Shown: piece after piece, positions 34,525 to 44,491 of the stretch
Position numbering within the stretch: position 1 is the stretch's first letter
Layout: each line of letters begins with the position of its first letter
Assembly: GCF_001436275.1 (NCBI RefSeq)
Contig: NZ_AZEH01000025.1
Location: forward strand, 1-64,000
From: Liquorilactobacillus oeni DSM 19972
Lineage (GTDB): Bacteria; Bacillota; Bacilli; Lactobacillales; Lactobacillaceae
Direction of reading: 5' to 3'
Length of the DNA: 64,000 nucleotides
The notes under the pieces: generated by a model
The model's input: only the letters and a program-made list of their open reading frames with translations
The model's database searches: none
What the model was told of the DNA's origin: nothing
Program-made: the position numbers and the translations under genes

Positions 34525-35289
34525 TTAGAAATAAGCATGAATAAATAAACTTAACGCTAAACCTAATGCAGCAATTCCAATCACTAATTTAATCAAATAA
34601 TCTGGTATCCAGCGAACAATTTGAGGACCGATCAAACCGCCAATTAAGAATCCGACTCCTAATGGCAGTATTAATACCCAATGAATCTTAGTCTGCAATA
34701 AATAAACTATCGTTGAAACACAGTTGGCTGCACCCAATGCCAGATTTTTTTGCGCATTATACTCCGCGAAGGGAGCATTACTGATCACTGAAAGCATTGA
34801 TAACATCAAAACCCCACCGGCTGCACCAAAATAACCGCTATAAATACCTACTAATAAAACACCAATCCAAGCTCCCACTGTTTTTAAAGTCACCTTAGAT
34901 ATTTTGGAAGTCGTATTAACCTGAATATGACGTGGTACCAATACTAGGATACCTGCAGCCAAGATAAAAAAGGGCACTACTTTTTGAAAAGTTGCTTCAG
35001 GAATAGCAAATAACAATAGCGCACCAATAATGCAACCAATAATAGTTAATGGTAAAAGCATGCACAAGTCACGAGTATGCCCCTTTAATTCTCGATGTGA
35101 TGCTAACGCGGATCCTACACCAGTAAAAATTAGACCGGCAGTATTAGTCACATTAGCTGTTACCGGCGGCAACCCTAGAACCAATAAAGCAGGATAAGAT
35201 ACTAAAGAAGCCAATCCGCCTACAGTGCTAACTACCCCTGCAATGATACCAACTAGTAATAAAAACAAACTCATCATTAATAAATTCAC
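34525..35289 (-). CDS. TSUP family (TauE/SafE) membrane permease
   Basis: This is a 254-residue protein with about eight membrane helices. The N-terminal GVVSTVGGLASLVSYPALL and the internal GYFGAAGGVLMLSMLS repeat are hallmarks of the TauE/SafE/TSUP family. Members carry sulfite, sulfoacetate or other small anions; the substrate is not evident. It lies between a dead LysR gene and the terminator of the citrate operon, on the same strand as both but as a separate unit. Confidence 0.85.
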   Translation of the reverse strand: MNLLMMSLFLLLVGIIAGVVSTVGGLASLVSYPALLVLGLPPVTANVTNTAGLIFTGVGSALASHRELKGHTRDLCMLLPLTIIGCIIGALLLFAIPEATFQKVVPFFILAAGILVLVPRHIQVNTTSKISKVTLKTVGAWIGVLLVGIYSGYFGAAGGVLMLSMLSVISNAPFAEYNAQKNLALGAANCVSTIVYLLQTKIHWVLILPLGVGFLIGGLIGPQIVRWIPDYLIKLVIGIAALGLALSLFIHAYF

Positions 35290-35636
35290 GCCATCACTTT
35301 CTTCCTATACATTAGGTTCAGACTACCATGTGCATTTTTTTATAGTCAAATAACCATGATTTAATAAAAAATAATTATAGAATTCTTGACCAGCTTTTTA
35401 TTAATTATAACCACACGCTTGCAATAACTATTACGAATAAAACCTTTTTTCACTTAATTATCGTATTAAAAACTACTATGTTTAAAATATTTCTTCAAAA
35501 CAATGCTTAAAAATGCGGACTTTTATGCTCAAGTAAGGCTATTTACTATCTCAGTATTTGAATCGGTACATCAAGTTGCATGTTTATTAGATATTGATAT
35601 CATGGGTAACCCTATCCCGATAAAAAACAAAAAAAT
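35290..35636. other. Gene-free stretch
   Basis: AT-rich spacer between the TSUP gene and the citrate operon terminator; it presumably carries the TSUP promoter. No gene is seen. Confidence 0.4.
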
Positions 35637-35684
35637 AAGGGCCAGCTCCTCTTAAAAGAAACTGGACCATATTTATTTTTACTT
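35637..35684 (-). terminator. Terminator of the citrate operon
   Basis: Arms around GGGCCAG (35640s) and CTGGACC (35670s), flanked by A- and T-rich runs on both sides, form a two-way terminator just after citG. A sister hairpin of the same design lies at 45586-45628. Confidence 0.65.
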
Positions 35685-35743
35685 TATTTAAGTTTAAAAT
35701 TTTTAGGACAACTTATATTGTCATCCCAAAATAGTAGGACAAC

Positions 35744-36631
35744 CTATAAAATACCTTCCAGTAAGCCAAAGTATATTGTTAAGATTAGTAGATCAGCAGA
35801 GCCGCCTAAACTTAAATTCTTTTTAAGAAAAAACTCGTTTAACTCGGCAAGCTTAGCTCTTCCTTCTTTTTTACAACTTCCGCCTAACAAAAGGTATTCG
35901 TCTGCCTGCTCATGTACCCGCTTAACAATAGTATTTGTCCCTGCACGTTTTATTAGATTGCTGTCATTCGAACAACTGACAATGATCATGAAAGTATCCA
36001 AAAGCCTTTGATTATGTGTTCCCTTACTTTGTCGTAAAAATGGCAGGGCAACATTCATCACAGTTGGGTACCCATCTTCAGCTTCTCCTCGAATTCCACT
36101 TTCACCATACTTTAAATACTGTTGTTCACCTGCTGTAAGTTCATTTACCGGCTTAAATTGTATTTTTGCGAAATCTTTTTTCACCAGCCCATGCACCATT
36201 TTTTTTTCAACTTCAACGATTTTATCCAAGTTTAAATTACCACAACTTAATACATAGCCAGTTGCAGTTACTAAAATTCCTAAAGAAAAAATTGCGCCTT
36301 TGTGTGTATTAATTCCCTTGGTAGCAAGCAGCATAGTATGTTCTGCAGTAATTCCATATGCACGAACCTTGGTGAACAATTCGCTAAAATCTCTAGCAGT
36401 ATAGTTCCAGCCAGCCGTAAAAGCTTGGGCAAAATAAGACTCCAAGCTGATTGCACTGTCTATGAAATTAAAAACATTCATATCAGGATGAGGACCCGAA
36501 CTAAGGGGATCAACTAAACCCGGTTTAGGCAAAACCGTTACTTCATAAAGCAATGCCTTAGTCGCTATCCTGACAATTTCATCCCGATTATCATCAAGAC
36601 CCTTTGATTTTACTTGATCCAATCGTTCCAT
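35744..36631 (-). CDS. citG: Triphosphoribosyl-dephospho-CoA synthase
   Basis: This enzyme makes the precursor of the citrate lyase prosthetic group from ATP and dephospho-CoA. I take the start at 36631 (MERLDQ, with GAAGG eight bases upstream), giving 295 residues; the longer frame to 36745 lies wholly inside citX. Family blocks are KPGLVDPLSSGPHPDMN (about 29-45), NTHKGAIFSLGIL (about 107-119) and GESGIRGEAEDGYPTV. It overlaps citX by 38 bases and is the last gene of the mae-cit operon, before a terminator. Confidence 0.9.
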   Translation of the reverse strand: MERLDQVKSKGLDDNRDEIVRIATKALLYEVTVLPKPGLVDPLSSGPHPDMNVFNFIDSAISLESYFAQAFTAGWNYTARDFSELFTKVRAYGITAEHTMLLATKGINTHKGAIFSLGILVTATGYVLSCGNLNLDKIVEVEKKMVHGLVKKDFAKIQFKPVNELTAGEQQYLKYGESGIRGEAEDGYPTVMNVALPFLRQSKGTHNQRLLDTFMIIVSCSNDSNLIKRAGTNTIVKRVHEQADEYLLLGGSCKKEGRAKLAELNEFFLKKNLSLGGSADLLILTIYFGLLEGIL

Positions 36632-37229
36632 AGTCATTACCTTCGCTTTGTCCAAACTTTTTCCAATAGATTTCGCTAACCTTTTTCTGCAGTTCAGCAA
36701 CTGAATGTTTTCGAGACCGGGAGCATTCTTTCGCTGGCCTTTCACAAACCAGACAAGTTCGCGGTTTTATTTTTACATCTGAGCGTGACAGCGCCTTTGC
36801 GCTGCTTATTTCCGAATTTAGAACATCAGCATCAAATAGCCGCCCTGAGGGGTAGTTATCTTCAAACTTAACAGCTGCTTCTTTTATCAGCTTGGGTGCA
36901 GTATCAACAACCAAGAAGGATTCGCTGCCTGTTCGAAGCCTTAACCTTATTTCCTTAACAGGTTTATCTGCAATTATCATGATGCTCTTTTTCAAAAAAG
37001 CATACCCATCTTCAAATAATTGATTAATCCGTGCGTTATTTTTAATGGGTCCCGGAATATTTAACTTAGTTGCAATTAAAGTCTTTTGCGGGAATTGACG
37101 TAATAATTCTTTTTGAATTTCACTTCGTCTATCACGCCAGCTTAAAACAGCCAAGATATTCTGTTCAAAACCATCTTCAAAGATTGATCTCAACAGTAGA
37201 ACCCCCAAACACATCCTTAATAATATCAA
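36594..37229 (-). CDS. citX: Holo-citrate lyase synthase (apo-CitD phosphoribosyl-dephospho-CoA transferase)
   Basis: This 211-residue protein transfers the CitG product onto the acyl-carrier subunit CitD. Recognisable parts are SWRDRRSEIQKELL (about 30-43), LNIPGPIKNN, RLFDADVL (about 130-137) and the Cys-containing RTCLVCERPAKECSRSRKH (about 156-174). The first 15 residues may lie upstream of the true start, since relatives begin near FEDGFEQ. It starts six bases after citF and overlaps citG. Confidence 0.9.
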   Translation of the reverse strand: MILLRMCLGVLLLRSIFEDGFEQNILAVLSWRDRRSEIQKELLRQFPQKTLIATKLNIPGPIKNNARINQLFEDGYAFLKKSIMIIADKPVKEIRLRLRTGSESFLVVDTAPKLIKEAAVKFEDNYPSGRLFDADVLNSEISSAKALSRSDVKIKPRTCLVCERPAKECSRSRKHSVAELQKKVSEIYWKKFGQSEGNDYGTIGSSKIKGS

Positions 37230-37235
37230 AAATCC

Positions 37236-38792
37236 TTATTTCTTAACTTCTTTAATCGCGTCAATAATAGTACCATCACGATACTCAACTAAAGCAACGG
37301 TTTTATCGGTATATTCAATTGGGTTAGGAGTACCAACTAATTTTGCAGCCATTTTTTGAAGCTCTTCAATCGAATAAATTTTAACTCCCGGTAATTTGCT
37401 GAGTTTAGCAATCAAATCTTTACGTTTAGGATTAATTGCAATCCCTACTTCTGTAACCAGCACATCAACCGAATCTCCCGGGGTTACGACGGTAGTCACA
37501 TCAGGAACTACAGTAGCCAGTCTTCCACGTACCAGCGGAGCACTGATGATAGTCAATTTAGCAGTAGCAGCATCTTGATGTCCGCCCACAGCTCCGCGAA
37601 TAACACCGTCAGAACCAGACATAACATTGACATTAAACTTAGTATCAATCTCTAAAGCAGATAAAATCACAACATCAAGCTGATCAACCATTGCACCTTT
37701 GTTATACGGGTCAGCATACCACGAAGCATCTATCTCCTGCTGCTTATTATTAGTATGCATCGATTCAGCAGCACCTTTGTCAAAGTCTTGCACATCCATA
37801 ACTTTGGCAATTAATCCTTCATTAAGCAAGTCTGTGGTTGGCTTAGTAATCCCTCCAAGTGCAAACGAGGCCTTAATGTTATTGTCGATCATTGATTGCC
37901 TCAGGTATCGTGTTACTGCGAGTGCGGCACCGCCAGAACCTGTTTGAAATGAAAAACCATTTTTAAAGTAAGGCGAATTAACAATAACTTTATTTACAGT
38001 TTTAGCAATCTTAAGTTCTTTAGGATCTTTAGTAAAGCGGGTCGCTCCAGAACCTATTTTATCCGGGTCCCCAACTTTATCAACTTTAACTACATAGTCA
38101 ACTTGAGTTTGTTTAATTGAAGCTGGAGTATTTGGATATGGGACCAAATTGTCAGTTAACAAAACAACCTTGTTCGCATACTGTGCGTCCATCAGAGCAT
38201 AACCCAGTGAACCAAAAACAGCGTTACCTTCCATACCATTTGCATTTCCAAGCTTATCAGCATTCGGGACCCCAAGAAAAGCTACATCAATTTTAATTGC
38301 GCCTTCCTCAATAGCACGTGCTCGACCGCCATGTGAACGAAAAACAACCGGATTTTTCAGGCCACCGTGTGAAACAAATTCGCCTAATTCACCACGCATA
38401 CCAGAACTGGTAATGGCAGTGATAGTTCCCTTTTTAATAGCCTCAATAACTAAATTATTCATCACACCAGTAAGTGAAGAAGGAGCCAAAGTAAGTTCCT
38501 TAATTCCGGAATCAATAATAATTCTCATTACTTGATTGAAAACAAAATCTCCATTACGAAAATGATGGTGAAATGAAATCGTCATCCCATTTTTAACATT
38601 ATCCTTAACCACTTTCTCAAGAGATTCAACAAGTTTGCCTTCACCAGTTGTAGTTCTTACCTTTGGCGCTACTCTTTGAATTTCGGGATTGCCGATTTCT
38701 GTACTTTTGTAGGGCCTTAAGTTTAACTTATTCATAATATTTTCCGGTAACTCACGTTCTACACTATTTTTCAATATAGTCACCTTCCTCAT
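37236..38792 (-). CDS. citF: Citrate lyase alpha subunit (citrate CoA-transferase)
   Basis: The 518-residue alpha subunit swaps the acetyl group on the acyl carrier for citrate, the first half of the citrate lyase reaction. Its family blocks include [19 protein letters not shown] (about 74-92), [14 protein letters not shown], and the CoA-transferase region [15 protein letters not shown] (about 282-296). The length is standard. It overlaps citE by 29 bases, which suggests coupled translation for equal subunit supply. Confidence 0.95.
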   Translation of the reverse strand: MRKVTILKNSVERELPENIMNKLNLRPYKSTEIGNPEIQRVAPKVRTTTGEGKLVESLEKVVKDNVKNGMTISFHHHFRNGDFVFNQVMRIIIDSGIKELTLAPSSLTGVMNNLVIEAIKKGTITAITSSGMRGELGEFVSHGGLKNPVVFRSHGGRARAIEEGAIKIDVAFLGVPNADKLGNANGMEGNAVFGSLGYALMDAQYANKVVLLTDNLVPYPNTPASIKQTQVDYVVKVDKVGDPDKIGSGATRFTKDPKELKIAKTVNKVIVNSPYFKNGFSFQTGSGGAALAVTRYLRQSMIDNNIKASFALGGITKPTTDLLNEGLIAKVMDVQDFDKGAAESMHTNNKQQEIDASWYADPYNKGAMVDQLDVVILSALEIDTKFNVNVMSGSDGVIRGAVGGHQDAATAKLTIISAPLVRGRLATVVPDVTTVVTPGDSVDVLVTEVGIAINPKRKDLIAKLSKLPGVKIYSIEELQKMAAKLVGTPNPIEYTDKTVALVEYRDGTIIDAIKEVKK

Positions 38793-39678
38793 TTAATAAG
38801 TGAGCAGCTTTAGCTAACTGTACTACTCTTTGTGCACGAAGAACTACTGGACGATCAACCATTTGACCATTCATTGAAATGACCCCTGAGCCTTTTTCAT
38901 TCGCTTCTTTAATAGCGTCCATTACATTAAGAGCATTTTCAATCTCTTTGCGGGTAGGCTCGTAAACTTTATTAACCATTTCAATTTGCCGTGGGTTAAC
39001 AAGCGATTTGCCATCAAATCCAAGTTGATGGATATGTTTAGTTTCCCGATAAAAGCCTTCTGGGTCGTCCATATTAGTAAATACTGTATCAAATGCAGCT
39101 ATTCCTGCAGCACGTGCAGCATGAAGAACCATATTTCTCGCAAACTCTAATTCAGCACCATCGGGATAGCGATGTGTTTTCATATCAGTAGTATAATCTT
39201 CCGCTGATAGCGCTAACCCAATCATTCGTTTAGAAGCACATGCAATTTCGTAAGCATTCAACACGCCCTTTGCGCTCTCAATTGCAGCCATTAAATGAAT
39301 AGAGCCGGCAGGAACTCCGAATTCTTTCTCTGCTTTTTCAACTAGTTGTTCTAATTTTTTAATCATGTTCGCATTTTCAGTCTTAGGCAACCGTATAACG
39401 TCAACTTTGGCCTTTACCATCGCTTTAATATCATTTTCATAGTATGGTGTATCTAACCCGTTTATCCGTACTACTAATTCAGCATTACCATAATCCACTG
39501 TAGATAACGCCTCATAAACTAAGGTACGTGCTGCATCTTTTTCCGTCATTGAAACAGCGTCTTCTAGGTCAAACATAATTGAATCTGCACCATAAATACC
39601 GGCATCTTTTACCATAGCCGGGTTGTTCCCAGGCACAAACATCATAGTTCTACGCAAGCGTTCTTCTTCATTAACCAT
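38764..39678 (-). CDS. citE: Citrate lyase beta subunit (citryl-ACP lyase)
   Basis: The 304-residue beta subunit splits citryl-ACP into oxaloacetate and acetyl-ACP. I set the start at 39678 ([11 protein letters not shown], with GGGAGGTG before it), not at 39759, which lies inside citD. HpcH/CitE family blocks are [28 protein letters not shown] (Mg-binding DLED), [14 protein letters not shown] and [11 protein letters not shown] (catalytic-site Glu). It follows citD with one base between the stop and the start. Confidence 0.95.
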   Translation of the reverse strand: MVNEEERLRRTMMFVPGNNPAMVKDAGIYGADSIMFDLEDAVSMTEKDAARTLVYEALSTVDYGNAELVVRINGLDTPYYENDIKAMVKAKVDVIRLPKTENANMIKKLEQLVEKAEKEFGVPAGSIHLMAAIESAKGVLNAYEIACASKRMIGLALSAEDYTTDMKTHRYPDGAELEFARNMVLHAARAAGIAAFDTVFTNMDDPEGFYRETKHIHQLGFDGKSLVNPRQIEMVNKVYEPTRKEIENALNVMDAIKEANEKGSGVISMNGQMVDRPVVLRAQRVVQLAKAAHLLNEEGDYIEK

Positions 39679-39679
39679 A

Positions 39680-39973
39680 TTAGAGCACCTCCCATTCAGG
39701 ACTATCAGCAATTTCCAAAGCTCGTTGGCTTGCAGTAATAGTACGTGCTTTAATGACACAGTCTAAAGCACCCTTATCAACAGCTGTGACTTTTGCATTT
39801 TCAATATTAAATGATTTCAAAACTGAGGTAATAACTTTTCTAATTTGATCACCAAATTGTTTTTCAACATCTGATTTCAAAGTAACCTGGATTCCTTCAG
39901 TTCCTTTGCTTAACATTATTTGAATATCTGAAGATTCCAAGGTTCCTGCAATTGCTGTACGTTTAATTTCCAT
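39680..39973 (-). CDS. citD: Citrate lyase acyl carrier protein (gamma subunit)
   Basis: This 97-residue protein carries the phosphoribosyl-dephospho-CoA group that shuttles the acyl moiety between alpha and beta subunits. The modified serine is S14 in AGTLESSDIQI. The length and block GTEGIQVTLKSDVEKQFG fit the family. It overlaps citC by 11 bases. Confidence 0.95.
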   Translation of the reverse strand: MEIKRTAIAGTLESSDIQIMLSKGTEGIQVTLKSDVEKQFGDQIRKVITSVLKSFNIENAKVTAVDKGALDCVIKARTITASQRALEIADSPEWEVL

Positions 39974-41030
39974 TAATATTTATTCCCCTTTCAATTCTTG
40001 CATGCAATTCAGCAAAATTATCCTCTATAAATTTATACGTAGTTTGCGGTACAAAGTTACATATCGCTTTAACATTGTTAGCAGCAATCATCTTCCTTAC
40101 TTTAGTTGCCGTAATAACACTGCCGGTATCATCTTTTTGCCTAGCAGCTTCTACGACAGTTACACGAGGGGGCAGTTCATCTTTTAATACTTTATTATAG
40201 ATACCTGTCGTTTTAGAAAACGGCTCAGTACCAATATATCTTTTTTTAATATTTAATTCAGAAGCAATTTTATTTCTAAATATTCTTGCATCTATAGTAG
40301 TCTGATATTTAATCTTATCTTCCTTATCAGGCAGAAAATAAGAAGGAAAAGTAAGATAACTTACCATATAACTGCCCCCGTCAACTACGATAACATTCTT
40401 CAAATCAGCAACTCCTCGAGTTACCAATTTAAATCTTTCGCTAGTTGAAAAAAGTGAAACGTCATTATTTACCACAAATACATAAACAAGATCATTTTCT
40501 CTGGCTGCTCTTTCAACTAAGTAACGATGCCCCTTAGTAAAAGGATTAGCATTCATGACAATCGCTGCCACTGTTTTATGAACTTGATTCGTTACCCGTG
40601 GAACATGAGAGAGATATGTTTCAATATTAGCTGCTCCTGATTCAAGTATGGCTCCTTTTTTTGAATAAGCTAATTCGTTAAAACCAATATATTGAAAACT
40701 CTTTTCGTATTTTCGTTTTGTGAACACAAAAACATGAAAAATACCCTTTTGCGCTAATTTGTTAATCAGCTCGGAAACAATAGTGTTAAAGCTTGATCCT
40801 GGGACTGTGTCCTCATTACAAACTCCGATATATTTTAAAACATTTCCAGCAATCGAACCAGTTCCAAGTAATTTTGAACTTTTATAGATCCCAATAGTTT
40901 CATCAATCTTTTCAACTTCTTGTTCACTAAAATCAGAAATACCTAGTGATTTCAAAAAGTCTTCCCACTTCCGCCTAACGCTTGTTTTTTTCAAATTAAG
41001 TTTAACAATTTGAAAACTGATATTTTTCAC
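39963..41030 (-). CDS. citC: [Citrate (pro-3S)-lyase] ligase
   Basis: This 355-residue enzyme activates citrate lyase by acetylating the thiol of the CitD prosthetic group with ATP and acetate. It has a GNAT-like N-terminal half (about 20-130, with LGTGSIAGNVLKYIGV) and a nucleotidyltransferase C-terminal half starting AAIVMNANPFTKGHRYLVERAA, which contains the nucleotide-binding H-G-H-like motif. It is downstream of the permease gene with an 17-base gap. Confidence 0.93.
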   Translation of the reverse strand: MKNISFQIVKLNLKKTSVRRKWEDFLKSLGISDFSEQEVEKIDETIGIYKSSKLLGTGSIAGNVLKYIGVCNEDTVPGSSFNTIVSELINKLAQKGIFHVFVFTKRKYEKSFQYIGFNELAYSKKGAILESGAANIETYLSHVPRVTNQVHKTVAAIVMNANPFTKGHRYLVERAARENDLVYVFVVNNDVSLFSTSERFKLVTRGVADLKNVIVVDGGSYMVSYLTFPSYFLPDKEDKIKYQTTIDARIFRNKIASELNIKKRYIGTEPFSKTTGIYNKVLKDELPPRVTVVEAARQKDDTGSVITATKVRKMIAANNVKAICNFVPQTTYKFIEDNFAELHARIERGININGN

Positions 41031-41047
41031 ATCCTTTCTTAATTCAA

Positions 41048-42022
41048 CTAAATATTCTGAAGCAACATAATAATCGGTACAACAATTACAAATAATATGG
41101 AAGTCGAAACAACAATGTTCGTCGCAAATTTCACATCACTATGATACGTATCTGCCAAAATGGGCAAAACCGCTAAAGACGGGGTAGCTGCTTGAATAAT
41201 CAAAGTTTGATGAAAAATGTCATTGATTTGAAAACCAGCATGAATTCCAATCATAATAAGTACTGCCATAATAATAGGAGAAACAATAAAACGTCCAATC
41301 AATGTAGTAATGACATTTACATCAAATTTCATATTAAAAATGCCAAACGACCGTAACATAATCCCAATATAAATAAGTGATAAGGGTGTCACTAAGTTGC
41401 CAACATCTGTCAAAGCTGTAGTCGCAAAAGTTGCCTTAGACAAAACATTTTTTAACGGCTCAAAGTAAATAAAAGGAAGTGCGAAAATAAATCCCCACAA
41501 CGGCGTTGGAATCAGGTGATGCCAATCAAACTTGGCATTACCTCCATTTGCTACAGTAGGATCATTGCCTGCAATTACCCAAACACCTAATGTCCAAATA
41601 ATAACAGTGTTAACAATATAATAAACTAATAAATACGGAACTGAAATTTCACCAAACAAAGCCACATTTAACGGCATGCCAATAAAAACTGTATTAGCCC
41701 CGTTAATCGCCGTCATCATCAAACCACGCCGCGCTTTTGGTACTCGTGTCATTTTTACAAATATCCATGCAAGAAGATAGCCAATCAAGATTGAAAGGAT
41801 TGTATAGATCAACCCTTCTGAAAGTACTGCTAATCGACTTGGAACAAAAAACTTGTTCATGGCACTAAAAATTGAGCAGGGAAGCGCAATTTTCATAATT
41901 AACTTTGATAATGCCCCTGAAAATTTTTTATCAAACCAGCCTTTAAACTCACCATAGTAACCAACTGCAATCATTAAAATAATCGCGATAACACTTTGAA
42001 TTGACGTAACAAATACATCCAT
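41048..42022 (-). CDS. AEC family permease (malate/citrate transporter)
   Basis: This 324-residue membrane protein with about ten helices is of the auxin efflux carrier family, which in lactic acid bacteria includes the malate permease MleP. The N-terminal block GYYGEFKGWFDKKFSGALSKLI and the mid block GANTVFIGMPLNVALFGE are typical. It sits between malic enzyme and citC, where other lactic acid bacteria place a 2HCT-family CitP or have none. It should supply citrate or malate to the pathway; which of them is not decided by sequence. Confidence 0.88.
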   Translation of the reverse strand: MDVFVTSIQSVIAIILMIAVGYYGEFKGWFDKKFSGALSKLIMKIALPCSIFSAMNKFFVPSRLAVLSEGLIYTILSILIGYLLAWIFVKMTRVPKARRGLMMTAINGANTVFIGMPLNVALFGEISVPYLLVYYIVNTVIIWTLGVWVIAGNDPTVANGGNAKFDWHHLIPTPLWGFIFALPFIYFEPLKNVLSKATFATTALTDVGNLVTPLSLIYIGIMLRSFGIFNMKFDVNVITTLIGRFIVSPIIMAVLIMIGIHAGFQINDIFHQTLIIQAATPSLAVLPILADTYHSDVKFATNIVVSTSILFVIVVPIIMLLQNI

Positions 42023-42129
42023 GGTACCAGCCTCCTTGAGATTAAGGAAAATTGTTCAAAAGTCTTCAAATATGATAGTTATGATAGTTTCGGGCTTGTT
42101 GGCTTAATTCCTAAATCCCTTTTATTTTA

Positions 42130-43296
42130 TTATTTTTTTTGATAGCTTTTTGTAATAGCTTGTGTGACAGTATCTACAACCCCTGGATCAAAAACGCCGG
42201 GAATTATTTTTTCTTTGGTAGGATTCTCTACCATCTCTGCTAATGCCTTGGCAACAGTTTTCTCTACTTCAAAATCAACTTTTTTTAAACCGCTATGAAG
42301 CAAACCTTTAAATAAACCTGGGAAAACAAGAATATTATTAACTTGATTTGGGTATTGGCTTGAACCGGTAGCAACAATCTCTGCTCCAGCATCAAGCGCA
42401 ACTTGGGGATCAATTTCAGGAACCGGATTAGCTAGAGCAAATATGATTGCTCCAGCTGCCATTTTTTTTACTTGTGCAGCTGACAACACATTTGCATCTG
42501 ACAAACCAATGAATACATCTTGACCAGCAATTACGTTTTCGAGCTTTTTTCCCTTTACATCATAATTAATCTCAGCAGCTAATTTTTTCTGATACTCATT
42601 ATAATCAGCAGAATCTGCTCGTATGACTCCCTTAACATCTACCAAAGTAATTTTATTAATCCCAGCATTTTTCAGCAAAGCAGCCGTTGCAAGACCCGCG
42701 GCCCCCACTCCATTAACTACTACCTTCAAATCAGTCAAAGGTTTATCAGCTACTTTAGCTGCATTAATCAGTCCTGCAAGAACTACTATTGCGGTTCCTT
42801 CTTGATCATCATGGTAAACAGGAATATTGATTTCCTTGCTTAGCTTTTCTTCAATTTCAAAGCATTTAGGTGCAGCAATATCTTCTAAATGAATTCCAGC
42901 AAAAGATTTTGAAATATTTTTGATTGTTTCAACAAACTCATCTGCTGTAACCTGTTCCACTGCCAGTGGCAGTGCATTAACTCCAGAAAAGTCTTTATAC
43001 AATAAAGACTTGCCTTCGACTACCGGTAATCCACCAGCAGGTCCGATATTTCCAAGCCCAAGAACTGCTGAACCATCTGTAACAACCGCAATCAGCTTAC
43101 CGCTTAAGGTCAGCCTTTTTTTCATTTCTGGATGCTGCTCAATTTCTTTCGAAAGGTTAGCCACTCCAGGTGTATACGCTTTACTCAAATCACTGCGGTT
43201 TTTAACAGCCATCTGTGGGGCAATCCCCAAAACACCAATATGTTTTTCATGAAGTCCCAGAATCTCCTCTTTATTCATTAATCGTTTCTCCTCCAA
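42130..43296 (-). CDS. mae: NAD-dependent malic enzyme / oxaloacetate decarboxylase
   Basis: This 388-residue malic enzyme of the short bacterial type has AYTPGVANLSKEI (about 36-48), the metal/catalytic block HLEDIAAPKCFEIEE, VYHDDQEGTAIVVLAG, and the NAD site VNGVGAAGLATAALL. In citrate-fermenting lactic acid bacteria the same enzyme (CitM/Mae) works mainly as a soluble oxaloacetate decarboxylase, taking the citrate lyase product to pyruvate. It is the first gene of the operon and is divergent from citI, the layout known from Leuconostoc and Weissella. Confidence 0.93.
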   Translation of the reverse strand: MEEKRLMNKEEILGLHEKHIGVLGIAPQMAVKNRSDLSKAYTPGVANLSKEIEQHPEMKKRLTLSGKLIAVVTDGSAVLGLGNIGPAGGLPVVEGKSLLYKDFSGVNALPLAVEQVTADEFVETIKNISKSFAGIHLEDIAAPKCFEIEEKLSKEINIPVYHDDQEGTAIVVLAGLINAAKVADKPLTDLKVVVNGVGAAGLATAALLKNAGINKITLVDVKGVIRADSADYNEYQKKLAAEINYDVKGKKLENVIAGQDVFIGLSDANVLSAAQVKKMAAGAIIFALANPVPEIDPQVALDAGAEIVATGSSQYPNQVNNILVFPGLFKGLLHSGLKKVDFEVEKTVAKALAEMVENPTKEKIIPGVFDPGVVDTVTQAITKSYQKK

Positions 43297-43540
43297 TATT
43301 CATGTGTAAAAAATAACAATTGCTATCAACTGAATATACTACACTATTTTTTAAATTTATCAAATATTAATTTGTTTTTTTAATTTTTTAAAATAAATAA
43401 GCGCTTTATATTGGAAATTTAAATTATTATTTTATTTTTGTAATAGCTAATGCTCTAAAATTCACAAATATAGCTGATATTAAAATATATTGAGTTACCT
43501 TTAAATGCTATACTTAAATAAAAGAATGGGGGTAGTAACG
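43297..43540. promoter_or_regulatory. Divergent citI-mae control region
   Basis: This is a very AT-rich 244-base region holding promoters for both directions. Related CitI activators bind AT-rich sites in the same position, and it is expected to contain those operators. I could not define individual sites or a convincing cre element by eye. Confidence 0.5.
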
Positions 43541-44491
43541 ATGGACAGTCTATCTTATCAGGAAAAGTTGGCTCGAATTGCCCAAGATTACTATTTATCA
43601 AAAATGACAATTTCACAGTTAACCAAAAAATACCAGATCAGCCGTTATCTAATTAGCAGATATCTGGATGATGCACTCTCTTCAGGGATAGTTAACATTG
43701 AAATTAAGTCTCCAACTGCTAGAAATTTTCAACTTGAATCTGTTTTCAAAAAAAAATTTGCAATAGCTCATATTTACATTTTAAAAAATGAAAACAACCC
43801 TAGCAGTGACGGCTCCAACATTATTAAATACGCAGCGGAGCAAATTCAAACAATTATTAATCAGTCCAATATAGTCGGGCTATCCTGGGGAGGAACAGTT
43901 TTCAACATCATTGATCATTTTCATAGTGATGTAAAACCTAAATTAACATTTACACAATTTATGGGGGAAAATATGAAATACAATTCTCTCGCAGGTTCAA
44001 CCCGAATGACTGAAAGGGCAGCTAATAAGCTGGGAGCACAGTATGTAACCATGCCTGCACCCCTTTATATCACTAATAATACTATCAGAAAGGAGCTTCC
44101 TGAAGAACCCGCACTACGTAAAACTTTTAAAATGGCCCATAAGATGGATATGTTATTTTGCGGTCTTGGAACGTTTTCTTCAATCAATTCAATTCCAGCC
44201 TGGAAACAAAGCAAAAGTTTGATTTTTCCAGACGTTGACCCTTCTAAGATTGCCGGAATGCTTTTCGGGCGTCCTTACGATATTAATGGTAATTTTTTAA
44301 TACCCACAAAGGACACAACTTTAAGTATTGATCTGCAGTCAATTATGGCTACGCCGAGAAAATTCGGTATACTAAAAAGCCGGTTCAAAACCAATGCAGC
44401 GCTTGGCGCTTTGCGCGGCAATATATTAACCGACTTAATAATGGATGAAAGCATTGCTCAGAGAATTCTTTCAGCTGATAAAGAGATGTAG
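43541..44491 (+). CDS. citI: SorC/DeoR-family citrate regulator
   Basis: This 316-residue regulator (ATG at 43541 after GGGGG; the frame from 43505 lacks a ribosome site) has an N-terminal helix-turn-helix (MTISQLTKKYQISRYLISRYLDDA, about 21-44) and a C-terminal SorC sugar/effector domain (VGLSWGGTVF near 115-124, MLFCGLGTFSSI near 204-215). It lies divergent to mae-cit genes exactly like CitI of Weissella and Leuconostoc, a citrate-dependent activator. The stop codon abuts that of the convergent hydrolase gene with no spacing. Confidence 0.9.
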   Translation: MDSLSYQEKLARIAQDYYLSKMTISQLTKKYQISRYLISRYLDDALSSGIVNIEIKSPTARNFQLESVFKKKFAIAHIYILKNENNPSSDGSNIIKYAAEQIQTIINQSNIVGLSWGGTVFNIIDHFHSDVKPKLTFTQFMGENMKYNSLAGSTRMTERAANKLGAQYVTMPAPLYITNNTIRKELPEEPALRKTFKMAHKMDMLFCGLGTFSSINSIPAWKQSKSLIFPDVDPSKIAGMLFGRPYDINGNFLIPTKDTTLSIDLQSIMATPRKFGILKSRFKTNAALGALRGNILTDLIMDESIAQRILSADKEM

